From Oleiagrimonas sp963747595 (GTDB lineage: Bacteria; Pseudomonadota; Gammaproteobacteria; Xanthomonadales; Rhodanobacteraceae), in assembly GCA_963747595.1 (NCBI GenBank), contig CAVVFO010000002.1, positions 1,488,001 to 1,552,000 of the forward strand: a stretch of 64,000 nt of DNA, in the 5' to 3' direction. A program made the translations under genes and the position numbers. The notes under the pieces are model-generated. The model saw only the letters and a list, made by a program, of their open reading frames with translations. It had not been told where the DNA came from and did not search any database. Positions 17,712 through 26,309 of this stretch are shown piece by piece; position 1 is the first letter of the stretch; the number at the start of each line of letters is the position of its first letter.

Positions 17712-20090
17712 GTGTCGACCCGTTCAATGATTTTGCCGCGTCGCCGCGTGCTCGCCGCCGCTGTCGCGCTTGCCGCCAGCTGTCTGGGGCCACAGGTGAT
17801 GGCGCATGCGCACAAAGCCAGGCCGGCGCAGGCGTTCAGTGTCTGCCCTTTGGGGGCGTTCACCTGTGCGCCGCGCCCGGTCAGTTATGCAATGTGCAAA
17901 CGCAACGACCTGCTGGAGTTCTACCAGAGCGGCCTGCCAGAAGACGAGATGGGACGGCCCACGGCCACCACCCATGTCGCCGCGGTCCATGCGGACAGCT
18001 CGAATCCACGGGTCTACAAACTGGACGGGCGCGTGCGACTGCGCCGTTATGACCAGCTGCTGCGCGCCGATCACGCCACCTACAACGACAACAGCACCGC
18101 CTACGATGCCCTGGGGCATGTGCGCTACCAGGACAGCACCCTGCTGATGTCGGCCAACCATATTCACGGCACCACCCAGCCCGACCACGCCGTCGCCGAT
18201 CACGTGCGCTATCAACTGCTGAAGGCACGCGGCAATGGCAGGGCCTCTCGGGCCACGCTGGTGGATCCGCAACACGAGGATTTCACCCAAGCCACCTATT
18301 CCACCTGTGACCCCAGTGACCGGGTCTGGGAGTTCAAGGGCAAGTCCGTGCAGCTCAACAAGGTCAGCGGCATCGGCACGCTCCATTCGGGCACCATGCG
18401 CTATCGCGGCGTGCCGTTCCTGTACCTGCCGTATTTCACGTTCCCGATCAGCGACAAGCGCAAGAGCGGCTTTCTGGAACCCACCGTCGGCCGTTCCACC
18501 AACAACGGCTTCAGCATCGCGCTTCCGTATTACCTGAACCTGGCACCCAATTACGACGCCACCATCACGCCCACCGAATACACCGAGCGCGGCCTGATGC
18601 TGGGGGGGGAATTCCGCTACCTGATACATTCCAGCCGCGGCAAGCTGGATGTGCAATATCTGCCTGACGACCGCAATGCCGGCATCGATTCGGGCGGGCA
18701 ACCTCGTCCCGGCCTGGCCGACGGCACCGACCGCTATCACATCCAGTACGGCGACAGCACACGCCTGAGCCAGACGTGGAACTTCCACACCAGCATCAAC
18801 CATGTGTCGGACAAGTATTTCCTGCGCGATTTCGGCAACGGCGCGTATCGCTCCGCCGTCAGCAGCCTCGCCTCCAACGCCTATGTGTCGGGCGGCGGCA
18901 ACTGGTGGAGCGCGTCATTCGGCGCCGAGCGCTTCGAGAGCGTGGATCCCGCCGTGACCGCCGCCGGCCTGCAATACAACCGCCTGCCGCGTACCACCTT
19001 CAATATCGATACCACCGTGCTGCCGGGGCTGTACCTGGACATGCCCAACGAAGCGGTGGCCTTTCGCAAGACCAGTGCCGACGTGATCGAGGGCGATCGC
19101 GTGGATCTGTACCCGACCCTGTCCATGCCCTTCGACGGCGCCGCCTGGTTCGTGCACCCCACGCTGGGTTACCGCTATACCGCCTATCAGCTCAGCGATG
19201 ACTACCAGCGGTACGGATTCCACGAGCGCACGCCGTCACGCGCGCTGCCAATTGCCAGCATCGACAGCGGTCTGATCTTCGAACGCGACACGCACCTGTT
19301 CGGCAGCGACTACACACAGACCCTGGAACCACGCCTGTACTACCTGTACGTGCCGTATCGCAACCAGAGCAACCTGCCGCTGTTCGATACCCGCCACATG
19401 ACGTTCGACTACTGGCAGCTGTTCACCACCAACCGCTTCTCCGGTGCGGACCGGCAGCAGGATGCGAACGATCTCACCGCCGCCGTGACCTCGCGGCTTC
19501 TGGATGACGAAGGTGTGGAGCGCGCATCGATCAGCTTCGGCCAGATCCACTATTTCCGGCCGCAGCGCGTGCAGTTGAGCGGCCCGCCCACGGATTATTC
19601 CGGCTCCGCCTACGTCACCCAGCTGGATCTGAAACTGTCCGACCGGTGGCAGCTGACCAGCGATTACCAGTGGGACCCGCACAGCCGCCACAACCAGGTC
19701 GCCACGGTGGGCGTGCAAAGCCGCATCGCCGGCGACGGCGTCTTCAACTTTTCCTACCGCTATCGCGACAACTTCCTGGAACAGTTCGACGTTTCCGCGG
19801 TCTATCCCGTATCGACCCACTGGCGCCTGGTGGGTCGGTGGAACGTGGCGTTGCGCGATTATCACCAGCCCGGCTTCCATCGGGGGCATCCCAAGACGCT
19901 GGAAGCACTGGCCGGGATCGAATATGACAGCTGCTGCGTCGCCATCCAGCTGGTGGGCCACCACTACGTGAACGACAACTACGGCGATACCGCCAATGCC
20001 ATCATGCTGAACATCCGCTTCAAGGGTCTGGGGTCGACCAGTCCGCAAACCGGAGTACTCCTGCGCCGTGCTATCCTTGGCTATCAATAA
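17712..20090 (+). CDS. lptD: LPS-assembly outer membrane protein LptD
   Basis: 792-aa beta-barrel that, with the lipoprotein LptE, inserts lipopolysaccharide into the outer leaflet. A signal peptide (about 1-32), an OstA-like N-terminal domain (about 85-220) and a large C-terminal barrel are visible. The paired cysteines of the late barrel (DSCCVAIQ) and Cys in YSTCDPSD fit the disulfide scheme of LptD. The mature N-terminus has three Cys (45, 52, 62) instead of the usual one. The GTG start at 17712 has a GGAG 11 nt upstream, whereas the ATG at 17727 is too far from it. surA, encoding the LptD-folding chaperone, is next. Confidence 0.93.
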   Translation: MSTRSMILPRRRVLAAAVALAASCLGPQVMAHAHKARPAQAFSVCPLGAFTCAPRPVSYAMCKRNDLLEFYQSGLPEDEMGRPTATTHVAAVHADSSNPRVYKLDGRVRLRRYDQLLRADHATYNDNSTAYDALGHVRYQDSTLLMSANHIHGTTQPDHAVADHVRYQLLKARGNGRASRATLVDPQHEDFTQATYSTCDPSDRVWEFKGKSVQLNKVSGIGTLHSGTMRYRGVPFLYLPYFTFPISDKRKSGFLEPTVGRSTNNGFSIALPYYLNLAPNYDATITPTEYTERGLMLGGEFRYLIHSSRGKLDVQYLPDDRNAGIDSGGQPRPGLADGTDRYHIQYGDSTRLSQTWNFHTSINHVSDKYFLRDFGNGAYRSAVSSLASNAYVSGGGNWWSASFGAERFESVDPAVTAAGLQYNRLPRTTFNIDTTVLPGLYLDMPNEAVAFRKTSADVIEGDRVDLYPTLSMPFDGAAWFVHPTLGYRYTAYQLSDDYQRYGFHERTPSRALPIASIDSGLIFERDTHLFGSDYTQTLEPRLYYLYVPYRNQSNLPLFDTRHMTFDYWQLFTTNRFSGADRQQDANDLTAAVTSRLLDDEGVERASISFGQIHYFRPQRVQLSGPPTDYSGSAYVTQLDLKLSDRWQLTSDYQWDPHSRHNQVATVGVQSRIAGDGVFNFSYRYRDNFLEQFDVSAVYPVSTHWRLVGRWNVALRDYHQPGFHRGHPKTLEALAGIEYDSCCVAIQLVGHHYVNDNYGDTANAIMLNIRFKGLGSTSPQTGVLLRRAILGYQ

Positions 20091-20207
20091 GCCGCATGAG
20101 GCGCCGCTGCCGGCACCTCGTTCAACTGGCCGCCGTGTCGCGCCCTGCGGCTGTGGTTTTCAATACCCTGCGATTCATTCAGGCCCGTCTATCAGGTCGT
20201 CATCCCG

Positions 20208-21551
20208 ATGAAGTCATTTTTCGCCGTCCTCTTGCTCACGCTGGCCGCCGTGGCCATGCCCGAAGCACACGCCCAGATGTTGCCCGGCGCGCAGTCGCCG
20301 CAGATGATCGACCGCATCGTGGCCGTGGCGCAGGGCGATGTGATCCTGCAAAGTGAACTGGATCAGGCCGTGGCGCAGATCCAGCGCCAGTACGCCGATC
20401 ATCCGCAGCAACTGCCGCCGACCAAGGTGCTCAAACAGCAGGTGCTGCAGCGACTGATCCTGATGAAGCTGCAGGTACAGCGTGCCCAGGATCAGGGCAT
20501 CCGCGTGTCCAACCAGGATGTCAGCCAGGCCACCACCAATGTCGCCCGGCAAAACCACATGACCCCCGCGCAACTGCGCCAGGCCGTTACCCAGCAGGGC
20601 GGCAGCTATGCGGCATTTCAGCAACAGCTTGCAGATCAGATCCTGGTGCAGCGGCTGCGCCAGAGCGTGGCCCAGAATGAGGTCAAGATCACCGATTCGG
20701 AGGTCAACAACCTGCTCTCCAGCCCGGGCTACAACGCCGGGAAGGTGCATCTCAAGCACATCCAGATCAACCTTCCCAAGGGTGCCAGCGCCGAACAGAT
20801 CCAGGAGACCGCCGCCAAGGCGCATCGCGTCGAGCAGGCCATCGCCGGCGGCATGGATTTCAACGCCGCAGCCATCCGCTACTCGGACGCGCAGGATGCC
20901 TTGCAGGGCGGCGACCTGGGGTGGCGCCGGGTGGACTCCATCCCACCGGCCTTCGTCTCCGAAATCGGCAAACTCAAGCCGGGCCAGGTCAGCAAGCCGC
21001 TGCGCGGCGCCAGCGGGTTCCATATCCTGAAGCTGGTCGGTCGCAAGAAACCCAGCCGCGATGTGGTCACGGAGTATCACGCTCGGCAGATCATGATCAA
21101 GCCGACCGAATTGGTCTCGCAGCAGCAGGCCCGGAAGAAGATCGAGACGCTCTACAACGACATCAAGAACAAGCACAAGAGCTTCGCGAAGCTGGCCAAG
21201 GCCGACTCCGATGACGACACCACGGCCAATATCGGCGGCGACATGGGCTGGTTCCCGATCGACGCCTGGGGCACCGCCGTGGCCTCCCGGCTGCAGCAGC
21301 TCAACGACGGCGGCGTCTCCCGGCCCTTCAAGACCAAGGATGGCAGCTGGCACATCGTCAAGCGCCTGGGCACCCGCCGCAAGGACCGTACCAGCGAGAA
21401 ACAGCGTCAGCAGGCGCGGCAGGCCATTGGCCAGCGCAAGGCCGAACAGGCGTACGAGAACTATCTGCGCGACATGCGCTCATCCTCCTATGTCCGCGTG
21501 CTGGTCCCCTCGCTGCGACCCCCCAAGGGTCCGGGCAGCGAAAAGTCGTGA
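20208..21551 (+). CDS. surA: Periplasmic peptidyl-prolyl isomerase / chaperone SurA
   Basis: 447 aa. Signal peptide MKSFFAVLLLTLAAVAMPEAHA with AHA cleavage, an N-terminal SurA chaperone domain (about 30-170), then two parvulin domains (about 175-275 and 285-390) and a C-terminal helix. It escorts outer-membrane beta-barrels, including the neighbouring LptD, to the BAM complex. The segments RYSDAQDALQGGDLGWR and DDTTANIGGDMGWF are the equivalent core of each parvulin repeat. Its stop codon overlaps the pdxA start (GTGA), as in other proteobacterial surA-pdxA-rsmA operons. Confidence 0.95.
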   Translation: MKSFFAVLLLTLAAVAMPEAHAQMLPGAQSPQMIDRIVAVAQGDVILQSELDQAVAQIQRQYADHPQQLPPTKVLKQQVLQRLILMKLQVQRAQDQGIRVSNQDVSQATTNVARQNHMTPAQLRQAVTQQGGSYAAFQQQLADQILVQRLRQSVAQNEVKITDSEVNNLLSSPGYNAGKVHLKHIQINLPKGASAEQIQETAAKAHRVEQAIAGGMDFNAAAIRYSDAQDALQGGDLGWRRVDSIPPAFVSEIGKLKPGQVSKPLRGASGFHILKLVGRKKPSRDVVTEYHARQIMIKPTELVSQQQARKKIETLYNDIKNKHKSFAKLAKADSDDDTTANIGGDMGWFPIDAWGTAVASRLQQLNDGGVSRPFKTKDGSWHIVKRLGTRRKDRTSEKQRQQARQAIGQRKAEQAYENYLRDMRSSSYVRVLVPSLRPPKGPGSEKS

Positions 21552-22549
21552 ACGCGGCCGCGGCACTGCCGCGGCTGGCCATCACCACAGGCGAGCCGGC
21601 CGGCATCGGACCTGAGCTGGTCGCACGTCTGGCGGCCACGGAGCTGCCCGCCGATCTGGTCGCCATCACCGATGCCGACCTTCTCGAGCGAGCCGCACAA
21701 CGCTGCGGCATCACGCTCCACATTGCGCCCTACCGCCGGGACGTGCCGGTCACGACGCGCACTGCCGGCCATATCCGGGTGGACCCCCAACCGCTGCGCG
21801 TCACGGAGACGCCCGGCGTGCTGGATCCACGCAACGCTTTTCACGTGCTGGGCATGCTGGCGCGGGCTTCGGACGGCTGTCTGCAAGGCGAATTTGCCGC
21901 CATGCTTACCGCGCCGGTGCAAAAGTCGGTGATCAACGACACTGGCGAACCCTTCAGCGGCCACACCGAATTCCTGGCCCGGCGCGCCGGTTGCGACGTG
22001 GTCATGATGCTGGCCAGCGAACGCCTGCGGGTGGCCCTGGTAACCACCCACATGCCCTTGGCCGATGTGCCCAAGGCCATCACCCGCACGCGCATCAGCC
22101 GTACCCTGCATATCGTGCATGACGCACTGGTGGCCGGGTTCGGTCTGCCCGCGCCGCGCATCGCCGTGCTGGGGCTCAATCCACACGCCGGTGAAGCCGG
22201 GCACATGGGCCGCGAGGAAATCGAGATCATCACGCCCGCCCTGGATCAATTGCGCGCCACCGGCATGCAGCTGCTGGGACCGCTACCGGCCGATACTGCA
22301 TTCATCCCCGCGCAACGCGCGCGCTACGACGCCGTCGTGGCCATGTACCACGATCAGGCCCTGCCCGTGCTCAAGAGCGAGGGCTTCGAGTGCGCCATCA
22401 ACGTGACCCTGGGATTGCCGTTCATCCGCACCTCGGTGGACCACGGGACAGCCCTGGACCTGGCCGGCAGCGGCCGCGCCGATGCCTCCAGCATGCAGGC
22501 CGCTGCACGTCAGGCGCTGCGCATGATTGCGCTCGGCGCCGCCGCATGA
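21548..22549 (+). CDS. pdxA: 4-hydroxythreonine-4-phosphate dehydrogenase
   Basis: 333 aa, NAD-dependent oxidase of pyridoxal-5'-phosphate biosynthesis. It acts on 4-phosphohydroxy-L-threonine and passes its product to PdxJ. N-terminal TTGEPAGIGPEL, metal-binding His residues in SGHTEFLA and MYHDQALPVLK, and the C-terminal signature PFIRTSVDHGTALDLAG are intact. It starts at a GTG that overlaps the surA stop by 4 nt, and its own stop overlaps the rsmA ATG by 4 nt. Confidence 0.95.
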   Translation: MNAAAALPRLAITTGEPAGIGPELVARLAATELPADLVAITDADLLERAAQRCGITLHIAPYRRDVPVTTRTAGHIRVDPQPLRVTETPGVLDPRNAFHVLGMLARASDGCLQGEFAAMLTAPVQKSVINDTGEPFSGHTEFLARRAGCDVVMMLASERLRVALVTTHMPLADVPKAITRTRISRTLHIVHDALVAGFGLPAPRIAVLGLNPHAGEAGHMGREEIEIITPALDQLRATGMQLLGPLPADTAFIPAQRARYDAVVAMYHDQALPVLKSEGFECAINVTLGLPFIRTSVDHGTALDLAGSGRADASSMQAAARQALRMIALGAAA

Positions 22550-23328
22550 GCGCGCGGGCGAAGAAGCGATTCGGGCAGCATTTTCTCGCCGAACCACGCT
22601 ACATCGATCGCATCGTTGCATCGATCGCACCCGCCGCCGATGACGTCATCGTGGAAATCGGCCCCGGCGAAGGTGCGTTGACGCTGCCGCTGCTGCGTGC
22701 GGCCGGCCACCTGACCGCCATCGAACTGGATGCCGACCTGATCCCCAGGCTGCGCGCCACCGCCGCTGCGTGCGGCACACTCGACATCGTCGAAGCGGAT
22801 GTGCTGAATGTCGATTTCGCTGCGCTGGCCGCCGGGCGCATGCTGCGCATCGCCGGCAACCTGCCGTATTACATCTCCAGCCCGATCCTGTTTCACTGCC
22901 TGGAACATATCGACGCGGTACGCGACATGCACTTCATGCTGCAGAAGGAAGTGGTCGAGCGCATGGCCGCCGCTCCCGGCAGCAAGATCTATGGCCGACT
23001 CAGCATCATGCTGCAACTGGTGTGCCGCGTCGAAGCGCTGTTCGAGGTTCCGGCTGCCGCTTTCCGACCGCCACCGAAAGTGGATTCGGCCGTGGTGCGG
23101 CTGACGCCGCTGCCGCCGTCGCAACGGCCACAGGTCGATGCCGGGCGCCTGCGCGGCATCGTCAAGGCGGCTTTCGCGCAGCGGCGCAAGACATTGTCCA
23201 ACGCTCTGCGCGGCTGGTTCACTGCCGACGCATTGCGGCGGGCCGGCATCGATCCGCGTGCGCGTGCCGAAACCCTCCCCCCCGAAGCATTCGTACGACT
23301 TGCCGGCATGGACGTGGAGCAGGCATGA
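22546..23328 (+). CDS. rsmA: 16S rRNA dimethyladenosine transferase RsmA (KsgA)
   Basis: 260-aa SAM-dependent enzyme that dimethylates two adjacent adenines in the 3'-terminal helix of 16S rRNA, a late checkpoint of 30S assembly. N-terminus AKKRFGQHFL, SAM motif I VEIGPGEGALT, acidic ELD in motif II, and the catalytic motif NLPYYISSPI are all present. The C-terminal helical domain has the family element PPPKVDSAVVRL. The frame is open well upstream, but the ATG at 22546 sits in an ATGA overlap with the pdxA stop and gives the normal family length. Confidence 0.95.
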   Translation: MSARAKKRFGQHFLAEPRYIDRIVASIAPAADDVIVEIGPGEGALTLPLLRAAGHLTAIELDADLIPRLRATAAACGTLDIVEADVLNVDFAALAAGRMLRIAGNLPYYISSPILFHCLEHIDAVRDMHFMLQKEVVERMAAAPGSKIYGRLSIMLQLVCRVEALFEVPAAAFRPPPKVDSAVVRLTPLPPSQRPQVDAGRLRGIVKAAFAQRRKTLSNALRGWFTADALRRAGIDPRARAETLPPEAFVRLAGMDVEQA

Positions 23329-23410
23329 ATGGCATCCGCGCGGCGCAACGAACTGAATCGCGCAGCCGGACCAGCTTGCCCGCTTTCGGCCGCTGCCCGA
23401 CAATCACCGC

Positions 23411-23794
23411 ATGACCGATACCACCACCCACGCCATCGACATTTCGGTGCAAACGCGTTTTCTCCCCGATCAGTCGAAACCCGATGACGAACGCTACGTC
23501 TTCGCCTACACCATCACGCTGCACAATACCGGCACCACCGCCGCCCAGCTGATCCGGCGCCACTGGATCATCACCGACGCGCACGGACGCATCGAAGAGG
23601 TGCGAGGAGATGGCGTGCTGGGCGAACAACCCCGCCTGCGGCCTGGGGATCACTACCAGTACACCTCCGGGGCGGTGCTGGAAACCTCCGTGGGCACCAT
23701 GCACGGCAGCTACGAGATGCTCACCGACGAGGGAACGGCGTTCCAGGCGCAGATCCCGGCATTCACCCTGTCGATTCCGCGCACACTGCATTGA
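23411..23794 (+). CDS. apaG: ApaG protein
   Basis: 127-aa single-domain protein with a fibronectin-III-like beta sandwich. The family motifs YTITLHNTG, LIRRHWIITDA, VRGDGVLGEQP and the loop MHGSYEMLTDEG are all visible. ApaG has no firmly established enzymatic role; the usual neighbours rsmA and apaH flank it here as in most gammaproteobacteria. It starts about 80 nt after rsmA and ends 28 nt before apaH. Confidence 0.95.
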   Translation: MTDTTTHAIDISVQTRFLPDQSKPDDERYVFAYTITLHNTGTTAAQLIRRHWIITDAHGRIEEVRGDGVLGEQPRLRPGDHYQYTSGAVLETSVGTMHGSYEMLTDEGTAFQAQIPAFTLSIPRTLH

Positions 23795-23822
23795 TGCACC
23801 TCATACGCAAGGAGCAGGACTG

Positions 23823-24677
23823 ATGGCCGTTTACGCAATCGGCGATGTGCAGGGCTGCTATCCCGAGTTGAATCGCCTGCTGGAGCGCATCGCATTCGAC
23901 CCGGCACGGGACCGCCTGTGGTTCTGCGGCGACCTCATCAACCGCGGCGGACAGTCGCTGGAGGTTCTGCGGCTGATCCGCTCCCTGCGCGACCACAGTG
24001 TCATTACCCTGGGCAACCATGATCTCAGCCTGCTTGCCATCGCCGAACGACCACGCGAGGCGCAGGCACGCGTCAATCCGGAACTGCGCTCGGTCCTTTT
24101 TGCCGAGGACGCCGACGAACTGATCGCCTGGTTGCGCACCCAGAAACTGCTGCATCACGATCCAGACCTCGGCTGGACCATGGTGCATGCAGGCCTGGCA
24201 CCCCAGTGGACGCTGCGCCAGGCCAAGCGCGCCGCACGCGAAGTGGAGCGGGAGCTGGCCGGACCGCGGCACGCACGGCTGCTGCGGCACCTGTTCGGCA
24301 ACAAGCCGGCCACCTGGTCGCAGAACCTGCACGGGACCGACCGTTTGCGCGCCAGCATCAACGTGCTCACGCGCATGCGTTTCTGCGACGCGCGCGGCAA
24401 GGTCGATTTCGACAGCAAAGGCCGCCCGGGCACGCAGAAGCCTGGTCTGTATCCATGGTTTGCCGCACCGGGTATCCGTCGCCGGGAAACCCGCATCGTC
24501 TGTGGCCATTGGTCCGCACTGGACCGGTTCGCAGGCCTGGGTGTCTACGCCATCGATACTGGCTGCGTATGGGGCGGCACACTCACCGCCCTGCGCCTGG
24601 ATGGCGATGAACCGCAATACACCACCGTGGCCGCCGAACCACACCGCAAACGCCCCTCACACGGCCAGGACGACTGA
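23823..24677 (+). CDS. apaH: Diadenosine tetraphosphatase (symmetrical)
   Basis: 284-aa metallophosphatase that splits Ap4A into two ADP and removes Np4A caps from RNA. The phosphoesterase motifs are in order: IGDVQGCY, FCGDLINRGGQSLEVL, TLGNHDLSLLAI and a later MVHAGLAPQW, supplying the Asp, Asn and His metal ligands. The ATG at 23823 follows an AAGGAG ribosome site; the frame is open upstream through apaG but not homologous there. It is last of the lptD-apaH run and convergent with the hydroxylase gene. Confidence 0.95.
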   Translation: MAVYAIGDVQGCYPELNRLLERIAFDPARDRLWFCGDLINRGGQSLEVLRLIRSLRDHSVITLGNHDLSLLAIAERPREAQARVNPELRSVLFAEDADELIAWLRTQKLLHHDPDLGWTMVHAGLAPQWTLRQAKRAAREVERELAGPRHARLLRHLFGNKPATWSQNLHGTDRLRASINVLTRMRFCDARGKVDFDSKGRPGTQKPGLYPWFAAPGIRRRETRIVCGHWSALDRFAGLGVYAIDTGCVWGGTLTALRLDGDEPQYTTVAAEPHRKRPSHGQDD

Positions 24678-24813
24678 CCGCACGCACTCGTGGCGAACGG
24701 CAACACCTGTCGCCTTGCACGCACCTGACGGCCTTCGTCCCGGCACCTGCTGGTGGCCGGGCAATCGGCGCGCAGGCCCTTGCTGCAAATTCGCCCATGC
24801 GACACACGCGCGG

Positions 24814-26214
24814 TCATCCGCTTCGTCGCCCCGCATCCGATGCCGATGGAAGCGGGTGCGTCTCTAGCCGGGGACGCGTTCGGGCAACGTCAAGGCCGTC
24901 CCCCGCCCTCGGAGCGGAGCCATCGGGCCTCGCATCGTCGCGCGGGGGCGGCGTGAAATCCGGCGCCAGCTTCCGGCGCATGCCCAACCAGGGCAGTACC
25001 AGCGCGCTCGATGCGTACACCGCCAGCAGGGCCACCCCGATGCGGGTATCCAGGTGCGCCACCCCGAACCAGCGGCCGCAGGCCAGGGGCACTACCGCGC
25101 TCGCCAGCGTACGCAGCAATTCCAGCCACCATGCGCTGCGCCGCCCTTCCATCAGCGCACCGAGCACGCAGAGACTGGCGATCACGTACCCGGCGTACCC
25201 CAGTGCGGTGAAAGTCTCCGCGTGCGCAGCCATGCCCAGAAAGTGCATGCCCATCACCAGCAGCAGGGCAAATTGGACCAGACAGTAGATGAGAAGCGCG
25301 CGCGACATCGGCGGGTCGAATCGCGCGTGCCCGATGTCGAATGCCGGTCCGACACGATGCCCGGCCACATCCGCCGGCCGCCAGCCCGGCGGCATGATCC
25401 ACACCAGCAACTTGTCGCGCCAACGCCGCGTCCGCCAGGCATCGACGGCCATCGCCCAGTACACCGCCACGTTCGCCCATACCGGATTCCAGCTGCGCAA
25501 CGGCGCGCGTGTACCGTAGACCGGCGGGTCCGTCCCGCTCTCTTCCACGAAACTGCCGAACATGCGGTCCCAGATGATCAGGATGCCGCCGTAATTGTGA
25601 TCCAGATAGCGATCATTGACGGCATGATGCGCACGGTGATTGGACGGCGAGCAGAACACGCGATCGAACCAGCCCAGCCGCCCCACCTGCTCGGTATGTA
25701 CCCAGAACTGGTACAGCAGGTCGATCAGCGCGATCACCACGAAGACGCTGGCCGGATAGCCCAGCAACGCCATCGGCAGATAGAACAGCCATCCCAGAAG
25801 GGCTCCGCTGCTGGTCTGGCGCAGTGCCGTGGTGAGGTTGTAGCTCTCGCTTTGGTGATGCACCACGTGCGCAGCCCACAGGATGCCGACGCGATGTCCG
25901 CTGCGGTGCAACCAGTAATACAGGAAGTCGTACAGCAGCAGGCCGCTGATCCAGACCCAGACATGGTCGGCCGGCAACCGCCATGGCGCCAGATGCTGCA
26001 CGCACCAGGCGTAGATGCCCAGGCTGAACACGCGCATGAATACGCCCGTGAGCTGCGACATCACGCCCAGCCCCAGGCTGTTGATGGCATCATTGCCGTG
26101 GTACGACTCGCTGCCGCGTATCCTGGCCACCGCGAACTCGATGGCGATGAGCACGAAGAAGGCAGGAATGGCCCACGCCATGATGAGTTGCGCAGTCATG
26201 AAGTCGCACACCAT
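24814..26214 (-). CDS. Fatty acid hydroxylase superfamily membrane protein (sterol desaturase fold)
   Basis: 466 aa. The N-terminal half has several helices and the di-iron histidine boxes HRSGHR, HVVHHQSE and HRAHHAVND, plus an additional His in the LYQFWVHTEQVG segment. This is the pattern of the alkylglycerol-monooxygenase/sterol-desaturase group. A hydrophobic C-terminal half of about 170 residues with several more helices follows, and the tail is Arg/Pro-rich. The substrate (lipid or carotenoid-like) is unknown. A second in-frame Met lies 15 nt downstream of the chosen start. It lies directly downstream of secA on the same strand, with a 95-nt gap. Confidence 0.82.
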   Translation of the reverse strand: MVCDFMTAQLIMAWAIPAFFVLIAIEFAVARIRGSESYHGNDAINSLGLGVMSQLTGVFMRVFSLGIYAWCVQHLAPWRLPADHVWVWISGLLLYDFLYYWLHRSGHRVGILWAAHVVHHQSESYNLTTALRQTSSGALLGWLFYLPMALLGYPASVFVVIALIDLLYQFWVHTEQVGRLGWFDRVFCSPSNHRAHHAVNDRYLDHNYGGILIIWDRMFGSFVEESGTDPPVYGTRAPLRSWNPVWANVAVYWAMAVDAWRTRRWRDKLLVWIMPPGWRPADVAGHRVGPAFDIGHARFDPPMSRALLIYCLVQFALLLVMGMHFLGMAAHAETFTALGYAGYVIASLCVLGALMEGRRSAWWLELLRTLASAVVPLACGRWFGVAHLDTRIGVALLAVYASSALVLPWLGMRRKLAPDFTPPPRDDARPDGSAPRAGDGLDVARTRPRLETHPLPSASDAGRRSG

Positions 26215-26309
26215 TGCATGCCTGCATCATACGTCGATGCCTCACGGCGTGCCGAAGACATGCGCGCATGGGGACCGCAGGGGTCGCAGTCCCTTTCAGC
26301 GAGCGCCGG

